The notes: generated by a model from the letters alone, not told the origin. A stretch of DNA of 64,000 bases from Anaerostipes caccae L1-92 (GCF_014467075.1 NZ_AP023027.1:1987501-2051500), one strand, 5' to 3'. Shown: positions 52,733-62,906, counted from the first letter of the stretch. A program made the numbers and translations.

Positions 52733-53914
52733 TTAAAAAGAGGCTCTGAGCTTTTCAGTCATCATATCCACATGTTCCTTTTCAATGACAAGGGGCGGTA
52801 CAAACCTCAAAACATTGTTTCCGGCAGAGATAAGAATCAGTCCGTTGGACAGAGCCTTCGATACAATCTGCCCGGCCTGTTTCTCTTCCGAAAACTCCAG
52901 TCCCTGCATCAGTCCGATGCCTCTGTGGGCAGTGATAAAACTGAACTCATTTTTCAGTTCTTCGAGTTTGTCCCACAGATAGCCGCCCACTTCCCGGACA
53001 TGTGCGACCAGATCAAGCTTTTCAAACTGGTCAAAGACAGCATTAACCGCTGCTCCCGCCAGAGGATTCCCCCCATAAGTCGTTCCGTGGTCTCCGGGCA
53101 CTAAAACCCCGTCTGCTTTTTCACCTGCGACAAATGCACCCACAGGAATACCGCATCCAAGGGCCTTGGCAAGGGTCAGTATGTCCGGTTTTACTCCATA
53201 GAGATCATGGGCAAACATAGAACCGCACCGTCCCATGCCGCACTGGATCTCGTCAAAGATCAGCAGAAGGTCATGCTCATCACAGAGTTCCCTTAAACCC
53301 TTTAAAAATTCAGGGTCGGCAGGATAAATGCCTCCTTCTCCCTGTACCACCTCGCAGATGATGCCGCAGGTCTTATCCGTCACCTTGGAAGCCACATCGG
53401 AAAGATCATTGAATTCGGCAAACACCGCACGGAATTCCTTCGGCACAAAGCCTTCCTGATACTTTTCATTGCCTGTCACAGACAGGGCCCCCTGGCTTCT
53501 GCCGTGGAAGGACTGCTTCATTGCAATGAATTCATATTCCTTGTCCGGGTCCTCCTGATATTTGTATTTCCTTGCGACTTTCAGCGCTCCCTCGATGGCC
53601 TCTGTACCGCTGTTGGTAAAGAATACTCTTTTCATCTTCGCGGCTTCCACGATTTTTTTTGCAGCCTCAATCGAGGGCACATTGTAATACAGGTTCGACG
53701 TATGGATCAGTTTGTCGATCTGGACTTTCAAAGCATCATTGTATTCCCTGTTTCCGTACCCCAATGCGAAAACAGCGATCCCTGCCCCAAAATCCAGATA
53801 TTCTTTCCCGTCGGTATCATATAAGTTTACGCCGTCCCCGCGGTCTAAAACCACGGGAAAACGGTTGTAAGTCTTTAATATGTATGCTTCTCCGTCTTCT
53901 ATAAAATGATTCAT
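52733..53914 (-). CDS. argD: Acetylornithine aminotransferase
   Basis: PLP enzyme converting N-acetylglutamate semialdehyde to N-acetylornithine. The 393-residue length is normal. PLP lysine in ILTLAKALGCGIPVGAF (about residue 245) with FFTNSGTEAIEGALKVARKY and FDEIQCGMGRCGSMFA before it. GDHGTTYGGNPLAGAA is a further class III mark. Last gene of argC-argJ-argB-argD; 9 bp after argB. Confidence 0.95.
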   Translation of the reverse strand: MNHFIEDGEAYILKTYNRFPVVLDRGDGVNLYDTDGKEYLDFGAGIAVFALGYGNREYNDALKVQIDKLIHTSNLYYNVPSIEAAKKIVEAAKMKRVFFTNSGTEAIEGALKVARKYKYQEDPDKEYEFIAMKQSFHGRSQGALSVTGNEKYQEGFVPKEFRAVFAEFNDLSDVASKVTDKTCGIICEVVQGEGGIYPADPEFLKGLRELCDEHDLLLIFDEIQCGMGRCGSMFAHDLYGVKPDILTLAKALGCGIPVGAFVAGEKADGVLVPGDHGTTYGGNPLAGAAVNAVFDQFEKLDLVAHVREVGGYLWDKLEELKNEFSFITAHRGIGLMQGLEFSEEKQAGQIVSKALSNGLILISAGNNVLRFVPPLVIEKEHVDMMTEKLRASF

Positions 53915-53923
53915 GTTCTCCTC

Positions 53924-54808
53924 CTAAAAAATCGGATCTTTTAAGATCGCCGTTCCGATACCTTTTTGTGTAAAGAACTCAAGCAGCAGACAGTGATCCA
54001 GGCGTCCGTCCAGAATATGCACTCTTGCAACACCGTTTTCGATGGCCTCAATACAGTTTTTAAGCTTCGGAAGCATGCCCCCGCCAACGACTCCTTTGTC
54101 TACGAATTCATGGGCCTGGGTCAAATCCATTTCAGAGATCAGTGTGCTCTTATCTTCAGGGTCAATGAAAACCCCCTCAATATCCGTAAGGAAAACCAGC
54201 TTCTCTGCGTTCAAAGCAGAAGCAATGGCACAGGCCGTGTCATCCGCATTGATGTTATAGCCCTCGTAATCCTCCCCAAGTCCGATGGGAGAGATCACCG
54301 GAACAAAATCGTCCTCAATGAGCGCCTCTAAAAGGTCTGTATTGACTTCTGTTACATTTCCCACATAGCCGAGATCTTTCCCCAGAACTTCCTTTTTTTC
54401 AACCTTCATCATCTCCGCGTCTTTTCCGGAAAGTCCGACGGCCTTAATGCCCTGCTGGGCCATCATGGCAACCAGTTCCTGGTTCACCTTAAACAGCACC
54501 ATCTCAGCGATCTCCATCGTATCTTTGTCTGTGACACGGAGTCCATTGTAAAATTCAGGTTCCTTTCCGGAAAGCTTCACCCACTTGCTGATCTCTTTGC
54601 CGCCGCCGTGTACGATGATCGGCTTCATACCGATCAATTTTAAAAGGGCCACGTCCCGGATCACATTTTTCTGCAGATCTGCGTCCAGCATGGCGCTTCC
54701 GCCATATTTGACAACCACATATTTTCCGCTGAAATAACGGATATAAGGCAGAGCTTCGATCAACACCTTTGCTTTTAATGATTCTTCTTCCAACATCTTT
54801 TCGTCCAT
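53924..54808 (-). CDS. argB: Acetylglutamate kinase
   Basis: Phosphorylates N-acetylglutamate. The 294 residues include [20 protein letters not shown] (Gly-rich phosphate loop), [33 protein letters not shown] and [20 protein letters not shown]. The length and N-terminal extension (about 20 residues, [20 protein letters not shown]) are typical of arginine-inhibited forms, so feedback control is likely. It follows argJ by 11 bp. Confidence 0.95.
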   Translation of the reverse strand: MDEKMLEEESLKAKVLIEALPYIRYFSGKYVVVKYGGSAMLDADLQKNVIRDVALLKLIGMKPIIVHGGGKEISKWVKLSGKEPEFYNGLRVTDKDTMEIAEMVLFKVNQELVAMMAQQGIKAVGLSGKDAEMMKVEKKEVLGKDLGYVGNVTEVNTDLLEALIEDDFVPVISPIGLGEDYEGYNINADDTACAIASALNAEKLVFLTDIEGVFIDPEDKSTLISEMDLTQAHEFVDKGVVGGGMLPKLKNCIEAIENGVARVHILDGRLDHCLLLEFFTQKGIGTAILKDPIF

Positions 54809-54819
54809 AATTTCTCTCC

Positions 54820-56046
54820 TTAACTCCTGTAATCTGCGTTGATAGATACATATTCATGGGTCAGGTCACAGCCCCACGCCGTGGCCGCCTCTTCTCCGCT
54901 GCGGATGTCGATCACCGCTGTCACTGCATCTTCGGATAAAATTTCCGTAGCCGCATCTTCCGAATAATCTGTGGCAACCCCATCCTTTACGATGGCAAGA
55001 CTTCCTTTTTTGCTCTCAAATGAGATATCCACTTTCAGCGGGTCAAACGCCGCTCCCGAATATCCCATGGCACAGAGGATTCTTCCCCAGTTTGCGTCTT
55101 TTCCGTAAATGGCCGCCTTTGTGAGGCTGGATGTGACTACTGCCTTGCTCAGGGTTTTGGCACAAGCCTTATCCGGTGCATGGTGTACCTGAACTTCAAA
55201 TAACTTTGTACAGCCCTCACCGTCTCCGGCAATCTTTTTGGCAAGCTCCCGGTTTACATAGAGCAGGGCCTTTTTAAAAGTCTCATAGTCCTCATTTTTC
55301 TCTGTGATCCTTGTGTTTCCGGCCATTCCGTTTGCCAGCACAAATACGGTGTCATTGGTGGACGTATCTCCGTCCACAGAAATCATGTTGAAAGTATCCT
55401 CAATCAGTTCTCTCTGGAGTTCTAACAGCAATGTCTTTTCGATGGCGGTGTCTGTGGTGATAAAACCGAGCATGGTTCCCATGTTGGGATGGATCATGCC
55501 GGAGCCCTTGCAGATGCCCCCAACGGTCACCTCCGTGCCTGAGAGTTCCACGGAAACTGCTGCCTCTTTTGTCTTCGTATCGGTGGTGAGGATCGCCTCC
55601 GCCGCATCCCGGCTGCTCTGCCGGTCATGCCTTAACTCAGGAACCAAAAGCCTGATTCCCTTTTCGATGGCTTCCATCGGAAGCTGCTGACCGATCACTC
55701 CGGTAGAGCTCACTAAAACTTCTTCTTTTAAAACACCGAGCTCTGACGCTGCCATTTCCGCTGTCCTGACCGTATTGTCATAACCTTTTTCACCGGTACA
55801 GGCATTTGCGATCCCCGTATTGATAACCACTGCCCGGACCGTCTCCTGGTCCTTCACCAGTTTTTGTCCCCAGAGCACCGGAGCTGCCTTCACAACATTT
55901 CTCGTAAATGTCCCTGCCACAGCCGCGGGCTCTTCACTTAAAATCATAGCCATGTCTTTGTTGGTTTTTCCGGGCTTAATTCCTGCACGAAGTCCTGCTG
56001 CCAAAAAACCTTTCGGGGATGTCACCCCTCCGTCTAATATCTTCAT
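54820..56046 (-). CDS. argJ: Ornithine acetyltransferase/glutamate N-acetyltransferase
   Basis: ArgJ moves the acetyl group from acetylornithine to glutamate, closing the cyclic pathway. It is made as a precursor cut in two before a threonine, found in [17 protein letters not shown] (Gly-Thr at about residue 190; Ala-Thr is more usual). [20 protein letters not shown] at the start and [20 protein letters not shown] and [11 protein letters not shown] near the end are typical. Whether it also uses acetyl-CoA cannot be read. Confidence 0.95.
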   Translation of the reverse strand: MKILDGGVTSPKGFLAAGLRAGIKPGKTNKDMAMILSEEPAAVAGTFTRNVVKAAPVLWGQKLVKDQETVRAVVINTGIANACTGEKGYDNTVRTAEMAASELGVLKEEVLVSSTGVIGQQLPMEAIEKGIRLLVPELRHDRQSSRDAAEAILTTDTKTKEAAVSVELSGTEVTVGGICKGSGMIHPNMGTMLGFITTDTAIEKTLLLELQRELIEDTFNMISVDGDTSTNDTVFVLANGMAGNTRITEKNEDYETFKKALLYVNRELAKKIAGDGEGCTKLFEVQVHHAPDKACAKTLSKAVVTSSLTKAAIYGKDANWGRILCAMGYSGAAFDPLKVDISFESKKGSLAIVKDGVATDYSEDAATEILSEDAVTAVIDIRSGEEAATAWGCDLTHEYVSINADYRS

Positions 56047-56069
56047 AAATATATCTCCTTTTCCATCTC

Positions 56070-57110
56070 CTACGGGAACATTGGAACCAGATTAAGCCCC
56101 TCTGTCTCATCGAGTCCGAACATCAGGTTCATATTCTGGACCGCCTGACCAGCCGCTCCTTTCACCAGATTATCCATAGCACCCATCATGATCACCCGGT
56201 TCGTTCTCGGATCAATCTTAAAATTCACATCTACATAATTGCTGCCCTCTACCCATCTGGTCTCCGGACATACGCCCTCGGGAAGCACTCTGACAAATGT
56301 TTCTTCTTTATAATAGGAATCGTAAATATCTTTTACCTGTTCATATGTAACTTCTTCTTTTAAGGAAGCGTAGGCTGTCACCAGGATTCCCCGGTTCATC
56401 GGAACCAGGTGCGGAGTGAAATTCAGTACCACCGGCTGTCCGCACGCATAGCCGAGCTGATCCTCGATCTCCGGCGTGTGCCTGTGGGATGCCACTCCAT
56501 AGGCTTTGATGTTTTCATTGACTTCACAGTACAGGTTGTTGACCTTTGCGCCCCTTCCCGCCCCGGAGGTTCCGGACTTGGCATCGATGATGACGGTATT
56601 CATATCGATCAGTCCCTCTTTTGCCAGCGGATAAATGGATAAAATAGAACAAGTCGGATAACAGCCCGGGTTGGCGATCAGTCTGGCTTTCTTTACATCT
56701 TCCCTGTTGATCTCACACAGGCCGTAGACTGCTTCTTTTATAAATTCCCTGCTGGGGTGCCTGATCCCATACCACTCTTCATATCGGTCGGCGTCCTTGA
56801 TTCTGAAGTCTGCACTTAAATCAATGATCTTTGTCTTAGACAAAACTTCTTCTGAGACGAGGGAACTGCACAATCCCTGCGGGGTCGCCGTAAAAATCAC
56901 ATCCGCTTTCTCTGCCAGTTCATCCATATTGTCATCCATACAGTCGGCATCCACGATCTCGAACATATTATGGAAGACCTCATAATACTTTTGATCTATG
57001 TAGCTTCTGGAGCCGTACCAAACAATCTCTGCATCCTTGTGCTGCATCAGCAGACGGACCAGTTCCTGTCCGGCATAACCCGTAGATCCTATAATTCCTG
57101 CTTTTATCAT
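56070..57110 (-). CDS. argC: N-acetyl-gamma-glutamyl-phosphate reductase
   Basis: A 346-residue NADPH-dependent reductase. The ATG at 57110 has GAGGAG before it; product starts MIKAGIIGSTGYAGQELVRL (nucleotide loop GSTGYAG). Active-site Cys is in LIANPGCYPTCSILSIYPLA, the His in VASHRHTPEIEDQL. First gene of the argCJBD operon, divergent from argG, with its own promoter and ARG-box-like sites. Confidence 0.95.
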   Translation of the reverse strand: MIKAGIIGSTGYAGQELVRLLMQHKDAEIVWYGSRSYIDQKYYEVFHNMFEIVDADCMDDNMDELAEKADVIFTATPQGLCSSLVSEEVLSKTKIIDLSADFRIKDADRYEEWYGIRHPSREFIKEAVYGLCEINREDVKKARLIANPGCYPTCSILSIYPLAKEGLIDMNTVIIDAKSGTSGAGRGAKVNNLYCEVNENIKAYGVASHRHTPEIEDQLGYACGQPVVLNFTPHLVPMNRGILVTAYASLKEEVTYEQVKDIYDSYYKEETFVRVLPEGVCPETRWVEGSNYVDVNFKIDPRTNRVIMMGAMDNLVKGAAGQAVQNMNLMFGLDETEGLNLVPMFP

Positions 57111-57149
57111 AAAATTCTCCTCTTTTCCTGCGTTTACGAATTGTTTATA

Positions 57150-57178
57150 ATTATACATCTCTGTAATGTAATATGCAA
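57150..57178 (-). promoter_or_regulatory. Promoter of argCJBD
   Basis: Minus strand TTGCAT (57178-57173), 17-base spacer, TATAAT (57155-57150), 40 bp before argC. Confidence 0.8.
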
Positions 57179-57232
57179 CACCTTTTTTACCGATAAATCA
57201 GAGTTTTTAAATCTTTTCACCGTAAAAGGATT

Positions 57233-57300
57233 ATGAATATTTATTCATTTATTGCTGTGTATATTCATTTATTTTGAAATTTTATGCATTATTATATGAA
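57233..57300. promoter_or_regulatory. ARG-box-like sites in the argC-argG gap
   Basis: ATGAATA-TT-TATTCAT (57233-57248) is a perfect 7-bp inverted repeat of the ArgR/AhrC type. Less perfect AT-rich copies follow near 57260-57280 and 57283-57300 (TATGCATTATTATATGAA). Spacing suits a hexamer bound at several boxes that represses both argCJBD and argG in excess arginine. The regulator gene is not in the window. Confidence 0.65.
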
Positions 57301-57307
57301 AAAGTCC

Positions 57308-57336
57308 TTGCATCTTCTCCTGTTATCCCGTATATT
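57308..57336 (+). promoter_or_regulatory. Promoter of argG
   Basis: TTGCAT (57308-57313), 17-base spacer, TATATT (57331-57336), 57 bp before the argG start and just after the ARG-box-like sites. Confidence 0.65.
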
Positions 57337-57393
57337 ATTGGATAGAACACAGATAAAAATCTGATGGTATGAACTATATGAGGAGGAACAAGA

Positions 57394-58611
57394 ATGAAAG
57401 AAAAAGTTGTTTTGGCATACTCCGGCGGGCTGGACACCACCGCGATTATTCCATGGTTAAAAGAAAACTATGATTATGAAGTCATCTGCTGCTGCGTGGA
57501 TGTCGGACAGGGAAATGAATTAGACGGTCTGGAAGAGCGGGCAAAGCTTTCCGGAGCCACAAGGTTATATATAGAAGATGTTGTTGACGAATTCGTTGAC
57601 GACTATGTGATCCCAACGGTCAAAGCCGATGCGGTTTACGAAAACAAATATTTATTAGGTACATCCTTCGCCCGTCCGGTTATCGCTAAAAAACTCGTGG
57701 AAGTTGCGAGAAAAGAAGGTGCTGTTGCGATCTGCCACGGCGCTACCGGTAAAGGAAACGACCAGATCCGTTTTGAGTTATCCATCATGGCACTGGCTCC
57801 GGACATCAAGATCATCGCCCCATGGCGTGAGCTGGACACATGGAAGATGGATTCCCGTGAAGATGAGATCCAGTACTGCAAAGACCACGGTATTGACCTT
57901 CCGTTCTCTGCAGAAAACAGTTACAGCCGTGACCGGAACTTATGGCACATCAGCCATGAAGGCCTGGAATTAGAAGACCCGGCGGTAGAGCCCGACTACA
58001 ATCACTTGCTTGTATTGGGAAATTCTCCGGAACAGGCTCCGGAAGAAGGAGAATATGTAACGATCGGATTTGAATCCGGCGCTCCGGTATCCGTTAACGG
58101 AGAAAAGATGAAGGCTTCCGATATCATCCGTAAATTAAATGAATTAGGCGGAAAACACGGCATCGGTATCATCGATATCGTTGAAAACCGTGTAGTCGGC
58201 ATGAAATCCCGCGGTGTCTATGAGACTCCAGGCGGAACAATTTTGATGGAAGCTCATCAGCAGTTAGAAGAACTTGTACTGGACCGTGATACTATGGCGT
58301 TCAAGAAAATCGTTGCTGGTAAATTTGCCGATCTTGTCTATGAAGGAAAATGGTTCTGTCCTCTGAGAGAAGGCTTACAGTCTTTCATCGAGACCGTCGA
58401 TAAAGACGTGACCGGAGAAGTAAAATTCAAGCTTTACAAAGGAAATATCATCAAAGCGGGTACTTCCTCTCCTCATACTCTTTACAGCGAATCACTGGCT
58501 AGCTTTACAACAGGTGACCTTTATGACCACCACGACGCAGAAGGATTCATCCGTCTGTTCGGCCTGTCAATGAAAGTAAGGGCATTAAAAGACCAGGGAC
58601 TTGCTGATTAA
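57394..58611 (+). CDS. argG: Argininosuccinate synthase
   Basis: ATP-dependent joining of citrulline and aspartate. The 405 residues are normal. The PP-loop is VLAYSGGLDTTAIIPWLKEN, with ICHGATGKGNDQIRFELSIMA and WRELDTWKMDSREDEI following, and ENSYSRDRNLWHISHEG. GAGGAGG is 9 bp before the ATG. It is divergent from argC and shares the regulatory gap. Confidence 0.96.
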   Translation: MKEKVVLAYSGGLDTTAIIPWLKENYDYEVICCCVDVGQGNELDGLEERAKLSGATRLYIEDVVDEFVDDYVIPTVKADAVYENKYLLGTSFARPVIAKKLVEVARKEGAVAICHGATGKGNDQIRFELSIMALAPDIKIIAPWRELDTWKMDSREDEIQYCKDHGIDLPFSAENSYSRDRNLWHISHEGLELEDPAVEPDYNHLLVLGNSPEQAPEEGEYVTIGFESGAPVSVNGEKMKASDIIRKLNELGGKHGIGIIDIVENRVVGMKSRGVYETPGGTILMEAHQQLEELVLDRDTMAFKKIVAGKFADLVYEGKWFCPLREGLQSFIETVDKDVTGEVKFKLYKGNIIKAGTSSPHTLYSESLASFTTGDLYDHHDAEGFIRLFGLSMKVRALKDQGLAD

Positions 58612-58637
58612 TTGCCAGTACAAAGTAAATAATGATG

Positions 58638-58691
58638 ATTAGAAAACTGCCGGGCAGCTGTATATTTTCAGCTGCCCGGCAGTTTTCTAAT
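58638..58691. terminator. Bidirectional terminator of argG and ydcF-like gene
   Basis: A perfect 23-bp inverted repeat (58638-58660 and 58669-58691) with a core CTGCCGGGCAG and an eight-base loop. Each strand ends in a TTTTCTAAT-type tract. The ydcF-like stop codon (58687-58689) lies inside the right arm. Confidence 0.88.
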
Positions 58692-59373
58692 CCGTTGTAT
58701 TTCCATTTCCGCTGACCGGAACTGCTTTTCCTAAATACTTAGGTTTCGGTTTTACTGCGGTATATCCAAAATCCTTGATCCTTGCAATGGCTTCCCGGAA
58801 TTTTCTTGCTTTGTCTCCTTTATAGACAGCCTTATCGCAGGAAATTCCTTTCACCTCAAGTCCCAGCGCTTTTGCATCATAGACGGCACGATACAGATGA
58901 TACTTTTGTGTGACCACAACAATACTTTTCGCCTTAAAAACGTCTCTTGCCCGATACATTGTCTCATAGGTAGAAAATCCTGCATGATCCTTAAAGATAT
59001 GTTCGGACGGGATTCCCTGTTTTATGGCATATGCTTTCATGGTACTGACCTCATCATATCCTTCTGCCCCATGGTCACCGCTCATAATGATCCGGTCCGC
59101 AAGTCCCTGTTTGTAAGCCTGGATCCCTAAATCAACACGTTCTTTCAGCATCAGGCACATGCTGCCGTCTTTTCTCACTTTTGCCCCAAGCACGACAACT
59201 GCATCTGCTTTTTTCCCTTTTTGTTCCAAGGCCAGCTGACGGGCTGTTTCTATATCTTTTTTAGACTGGTGAATCATAAACCAGTTGATCCCTCCTGCAG
59301 TCAGAATCCCTGCAAATATAAGGATCAAAAGCAGTTTCAGCCACCGGCTCCATCTTTTTCTCTTCTGTTTCAT
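58687..59373 (-). CDS. YdcF/SanA family protein (DUF218)
   Basis: A 228-residue protein with an N-terminal membrane anchor (about residues 11-33) and an external DUF218 domain. Family blocks are ADAVVVLGAKVRKDGSMC, RIIMSGDHGAEG, ESTE-like DEVSTMKAYAIKQGIP and VVTQKYHLYRAVYDAKALG. SanA-type members are linked to envelope integrity and vancomycin tolerance. Substrate unknown. It follows topB after 21 bp. Confidence 0.88.
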   Translation of the reverse strand: MKQKRKRWSRWLKLLLILIFAGILTAGGINWFMIHQSKKDIETARQLALEQKGKKADAVVVLGAKVRKDGSMCLMLKERVDLGIQAYKQGLADRIIMSGDHGAEGYDEVSTMKAYAIKQGIPSEHIFKDHAGFSTYETMYRARDVFKAKSIVVVTQKYHLYRAVYDAKALGLEVKGISCDKAVYKGDKARKFREAIARIKDFGYTAVKPKPKYLGKAVPVSGNGNTTD

Positions 59374-59394
59374 ACCACTCCCCTTGCTGTGTTT

Positions 59395-61515
59395 TTAAAG
59401 TTTCAGCTTCGCTAATGCATCCGCAAAGGCGTTATTGATCGGCTCCTGTGCTTCTTTCTGCTGCTTTTTCAGATACCGGTTCACTTCCTTTTTGCTGACT
59501 CCGGCGCCCTCTTTTTTCTTCCGCTCTTTGAAGGCACTGAGTTTTTCTTTGTGCCCGCACACACAGACAAACTTCTGGGCATCTCCGTCTCCGACCATCT
59601 CCATCTTTTTATGGCAGACAGGGCATCTGGCGTTGGTTGTCCTTGAAAGTGTTTTTCTGTATCCGCATTCCCGGTCCTGACACACGAGAAATGTACCGTG
59701 TTTCCCTTTTACTTTCAGCATAAATTTTCCGCATTCCGGACACTTCTGCCGGGTAAGATTTTCATGGCGGAATGTTCCGTCGGCATGTTTGATCTCATCA
59801 ATGATCTGTCTCGTATAACCGCTGATTTCTCCCATGAACTTTCTGTCGTCTTCCCTGCCCTCGGCAATCGCCGTGAGTCTGCGCTCCCACTGGGCTGTCA
59901 GTTCTGCTTTTCTTAAGTCCTCCGGAACCAGCTTTAAGAGCTGCTTTGCCTTTGCAGTAACCGTAACTTCATTCCCATTCTTTTCAAGAAGGAAACTGGA
60001 AAACAGCTTTTCAATAATATCCGCTCTGGTGGCCACCGTGCCCAGGCCCTGCCGCTCCATTTTGGAAATCAGGGTTCCTTCCGTATACCGGGCAGGCGGA
60101 CTGGTCTTCCCTTCCGTGATCTTTAAAGAGTTCACCTTCACATTCATACCCTCTTTGAAGATTTTTAGTTTTTCCTGAGGCAGGGAATCATCTTTGTCGT
60201 CCTCTTCCCGATAAAGATCTTTCCATCCGGCTTTGACCATGACCGTTCCTCTTGCCTCAAATGTCTCTCCCTGGATTTTTCCGGAAACAGACGTCTGCTC
60301 ATATTCACAGGCCGGTGACAAAACAGCGAGAAAACGTTTCACTACCAGATCAAATATCTTCCGCTCCTCAAAACTCATATCACTCAGAAATACCGGCTGT
60401 TCTGTCGGAATGATAGCATGATGGTCCGATACCCTGCCGTCATCGATAAACGAAGCCGAGGCCTTGACCGGTTTTGTCATAAGCTTTGCGGTCCACTGCT
60501 TGTATGGGCCCACACTCACGGCTTTCAGACGCTCTTTTATGGTATCTGCCATGTCGGCAGTCAGATATCTGGAATCCGTCCTCGGATAAGTCAGGACCTT
60601 GTGGTGCTCATAGAGACTCTGCATCAGATTCAGCGTCTGCTTGGCAGAAAATCCGAATCGTTTGTTTGCGTCAGTCTGAAGGTCTGTCAGATTGTAGAGG
60701 GCAGGCGCATAGGTTTTCTTCGGCTTTTTTGATACCCTCTGAACAAGTAGAGGTGCTCCGTCCGCCGCTTTCCTTATTTTTTCTATTCTTTCCCTGTCAA
60801 AACTCTGACTGCTCCCTGACTTATGTTCTTTCCACGTAAATGTCAGGCCATGGCTGACAGCTTTCAGTCCGTAAAAGTTCTTCGGCCGGAAACTGCGGAT
60901 CTCCTCTTCTCTTTCCGCGATCATGGCAAGCGTAGGAGTCTGTACCCTGCCGCAGGATAATTGGGCGTTATACTTGCAGGTCAGTGCCCTCGTTGCATTG
61001 ATTCCTACCATCCAGTCCGCCTCTGCCCTTGCCACAGCCGCGTGATAAAGGTTTTCATATTCTTTTCCCGGTTTCAGCCTCGAAAATCCCTCCCGGATAG
61101 CTTTGTCCGTGACCGATGAAATCCACAGCCGTTTTACCGGCTTTTTATTCCCTGCTTTTAAGAGAATCCACCGGGCCACCAGTTCGCCCTCGCGCCCCGC
61201 ATCTGTCGCGATGATAATATCTGACACATCCTCCCTGAAGATCAGCTTTTTGACAGACTGAAACTGTCTGGACGTCTTCCCGATCACCACGAGTTTCCAC
61301 TGTTTTGGCATCATCGGAAGGGTATCCATGCTCCACTGCTTATACTGATTCCCATACTGTTCCGGATCTGCCAGAGTCACCAGATGACCCAGTGCCCAGG
61401 TCACGATGTACTGATCCCCCTCCATAAAGGAAGATCCCTTCTGCCTGCATCCCAAAACTCTGGCGATATCCCTTGCCACCGAAGGTTTCTCTGCGATTAC
61501 TAATTGTTTTTTCAT
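59395..61515 (-). CDS. topB: DNA topoisomerase III
   Basis: Type IA topoisomerase that decatenates DNA. 706 residues. TOPRIM with AEKPSVARDIARVLG, IIATDAGREGELVARWILL, ADWMVGINATRALT; catalytic Tyr in KVLTYPRTDSRYLT at about residue 310; LGTVATRADIIEKL; two C-terminal zinc-finger-like clusters (CPECGKFMLKVKG, CPVCHKKMEMVG). topB is often on mobile elements, but no conjugation, integrase or relaxase gene is near and it is between arg genes, so it looks chromosomal. Confidence 0.94.
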   Translation of the reverse strand: MKKQLVIAEKPSVARDIARVLGCRQKGSSFMEGDQYIVTWALGHLVTLADPEQYGNQYKQWSMDTLPMMPKQWKLVVIGKTSRQFQSVKKLIFREDVSDIIIATDAGREGELVARWILLKAGNKKPVKRLWISSVTDKAIREGFSRLKPGKEYENLYHAAVARAEADWMVGINATRALTCKYNAQLSCGRVQTPTLAMIAEREEEIRSFRPKNFYGLKAVSHGLTFTWKEHKSGSSQSFDRERIEKIRKAADGAPLLVQRVSKKPKKTYAPALYNLTDLQTDANKRFGFSAKQTLNLMQSLYEHHKVLTYPRTDSRYLTADMADTIKERLKAVSVGPYKQWTAKLMTKPVKASASFIDDGRVSDHHAIIPTEQPVFLSDMSFEERKIFDLVVKRFLAVLSPACEYEQTSVSGKIQGETFEARGTVMVKAGWKDLYREEDDKDDSLPQEKLKIFKEGMNVKVNSLKITEGKTSPPARYTEGTLISKMERQGLGTVATRADIIEKLFSSFLLEKNGNEVTVTAKAKQLLKLVPEDLRKAELTAQWERRLTAIAEGREDDRKFMGEISGYTRQIIDEIKHADGTFRHENLTRQKCPECGKFMLKVKGKHGTFLVCQDRECGYRKTLSRTTNARCPVCHKKMEMVGDGDAQKFVCVCGHKEKLSAFKERKKKEGAGVSKKEVNRYLKKQQKEAQEPINNAFADALAKLKL

Positions 61516-61530
61516 TTTCCATCCTCATTT

Positions 61531-62265
61531 CTATCGCCGGCTGACGACCGCACGGTCCAGCAGAACCCGGATCTTTCCCAGATACCGCCGGCTCTGTTTC
61601 TTCTCTTCGTCGGTTAAGCGGCTGTTTTTCATCTCGGCTTCTATGTTCTTTCGTCCCATTTCAAAATAGTCCTCGGCTGTTTTTCCGTCTTTATTTACGG
61701 CAGACGGATCAGCACCAGCATACAGAAGACTCCGGATGATATCCACCGAGTTTTGATCTACGTTTCCATTTGCCATATAGCAGGCAAACATCAGCGGCGT
61801 TGTCCCGTCTTTATCCTGATAAGCCGCATCTGCCCCGGCCTTCAAAAGCTGACTGAGCAGCTTTCGGTCTCCGAAGGAGATGGCCTCATAGAGCGGAGTC
61901 CTGCGGCGAAAGACAATATCATTTTCTGCAGAATAATCCGCATTCACTTCTGCCCCCTGCCCGATCAAAAATTCCACCATACCGTACATCCGGTTCCGGT
62001 CGAGAGCATCAATCGCCATAAGCAGAGGGGTATTGGCTGCAGATTGATCAGGGTCATTCAGATCAAAGCCCTGCTTTACCATCCGTCTGATTTCTTCCTT
62101 GTTATTATAGAAAATATTGTATTGGACCGTTCCATTTTTATATACAGATTTTTTGGCTGTTTTTTTTCCGGATATATATAGAACACCCGTCAGAAAACAG
62201 CCCACCAATAAGACAAACAGCAGGACAGCTGCCAATTTTTTATGTACTGTCGGTATTTTTTTCAT
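61531..62265 (-). CDS. Membrane-anchored ankyrin-repeat protein
   Basis: About 244 residues. One N-terminal helix (about residues 11-32, LAAVLLFVLLVGCFLTGVLY) followed by four or five ankyrin repeats, e.g. RRTPLYEAISFGDRKLLSQL then LKAGADAAYQDKDGTTPLM and SLLYAGADPSAVNKDGKTAE, and a charged C-terminal helix. ATG 62265 chosen over the GTG nine bases before, for the GAGGTG site. Ankyrin proteins bind partners; the role is unknown. 15 bp before topB. Confidence 0.85.
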   Translation of the reverse strand: MKKIPTVHKKLAAVLLFVLLVGCFLTGVLYISGKKTAKKSVYKNGTVQYNIFYNNKEEIRRMVKQGFDLNDPDQSAANTPLLMAIDALDRNRMYGMVEFLIGQGAEVNADYSAENDIVFRRRTPLYEAISFGDRKLLSQLLKAGADAAYQDKDGTTPLMFACYMANGNVDQNSVDIIRSLLYAGADPSAVNKDGKTAEDYFEMGRKNIEAEMKNSRLTDEEKKQSRRYLGKIRVLLDRAVVSRR

Positions 62266-62437
62266 AAGAATCACCTCGCAGCTACCATTATATAAAACTC
62301 TTTCTGGCTAATTCTTATGAAAATACTTATGATTTTATTATAGTTTGATAAGAAATCGGTTCACCGCAATTCCACCCTGCCTATACTTTCCTGACAATAA
62401 TATCATAAAAAGAGCCTGATGTCTGCCCAAAATATGA

Positions 62438-62467
62438 TCAGAAGAAGGCAAGACAGCCTCCTTCTGA
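62438..62467 (-). terminator. Weak hairpin after the CmpB-like gene
   Basis: TCAGAAG ... CTTCTGA with a GGC/GCC inner stem, 14 bp after the gene end. T-run is poor (TCATATTTT on the minus strand). The gap 62266-62480 holds no gene; further hexamers near 62290-62345 (TATAAT) may start the ankyrin transcript. Confidence 0.4.
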
Positions 62468-62480
62468 CTGCTGGAAAGAA

Positions 62481-62906
62481 TCAAAGGATTTTGTAATGAG
62501 GTTTTTCTTCATGAAACAGTTTATACCTTAAAAAATCATCCATGACAATCGCCACGCTGGACGCAAAAAACCAGAGCACCGAGTACAAAAGGCAGATCTG
62601 CCCTTTAAAATTATATGGCAGATCAGAGTAATCCCAAATATCCCAGCCAAGCCATACGTTAACGATCAGCCCCGTGATCAGCTCAAGCCCTGTGATAATA
62701 AACGTAGAGAGAACCATCTGGCTTACAAAGCTCATCTTGATCTTTACACTCTCGTTTAAAAGCCCGATGCACAAAAAACAGGCTCCTCCGCACAGGAACA
62801 TCGTATAATGGGAATATCCCCTCACTAAAACTTCCAGGAAGAAATATCCCATCCCGCCCAAAACAAATAAAATTAAATGCTTTTCTATTTTTAATCTTCG
62901 TTCCAT
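62481..62906 (-). CDS. Putative CmpB-type membrane protein (ABC_trans_CmpB)
   Basis: About 141 residues with four predicted helices (about residues 10-28, 33-50, 62-85, 105-128). GLELITGLIVNVWLGWDIWD then YSDLPYNFKGQICLLYSVLW is the mark of the CmpB group, named in databases as an ABC permease but with no proven transport. Start ATG 62906 (MERRLKIEKHL) has only a weak GGGTGA site; a longer 29-residue extension is open but unlikely. Upstream 62907-63060 holds the argH promoter area. Confidence 0.75.
   Translation of the reverse strand: MERRLKIEKHLILFVLGGMGYFFLEVLVRGYSHYTMFLCGGACFLCIGLLNESVKIKMSFVSQMVLSTFIITGLELITGLIVNVWLGWDIWDYSDLPYNFKGQICLLYSVLWFFASSVAIVMDDFLRYKLFHEEKPHYKIL

Noticed and set aside
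59395..61515. topB as part of a mobile element
   Set aside because: No integrase, relaxase, mob or type IV secretion gene and no flanking repeats; neighbours are chromosomal.
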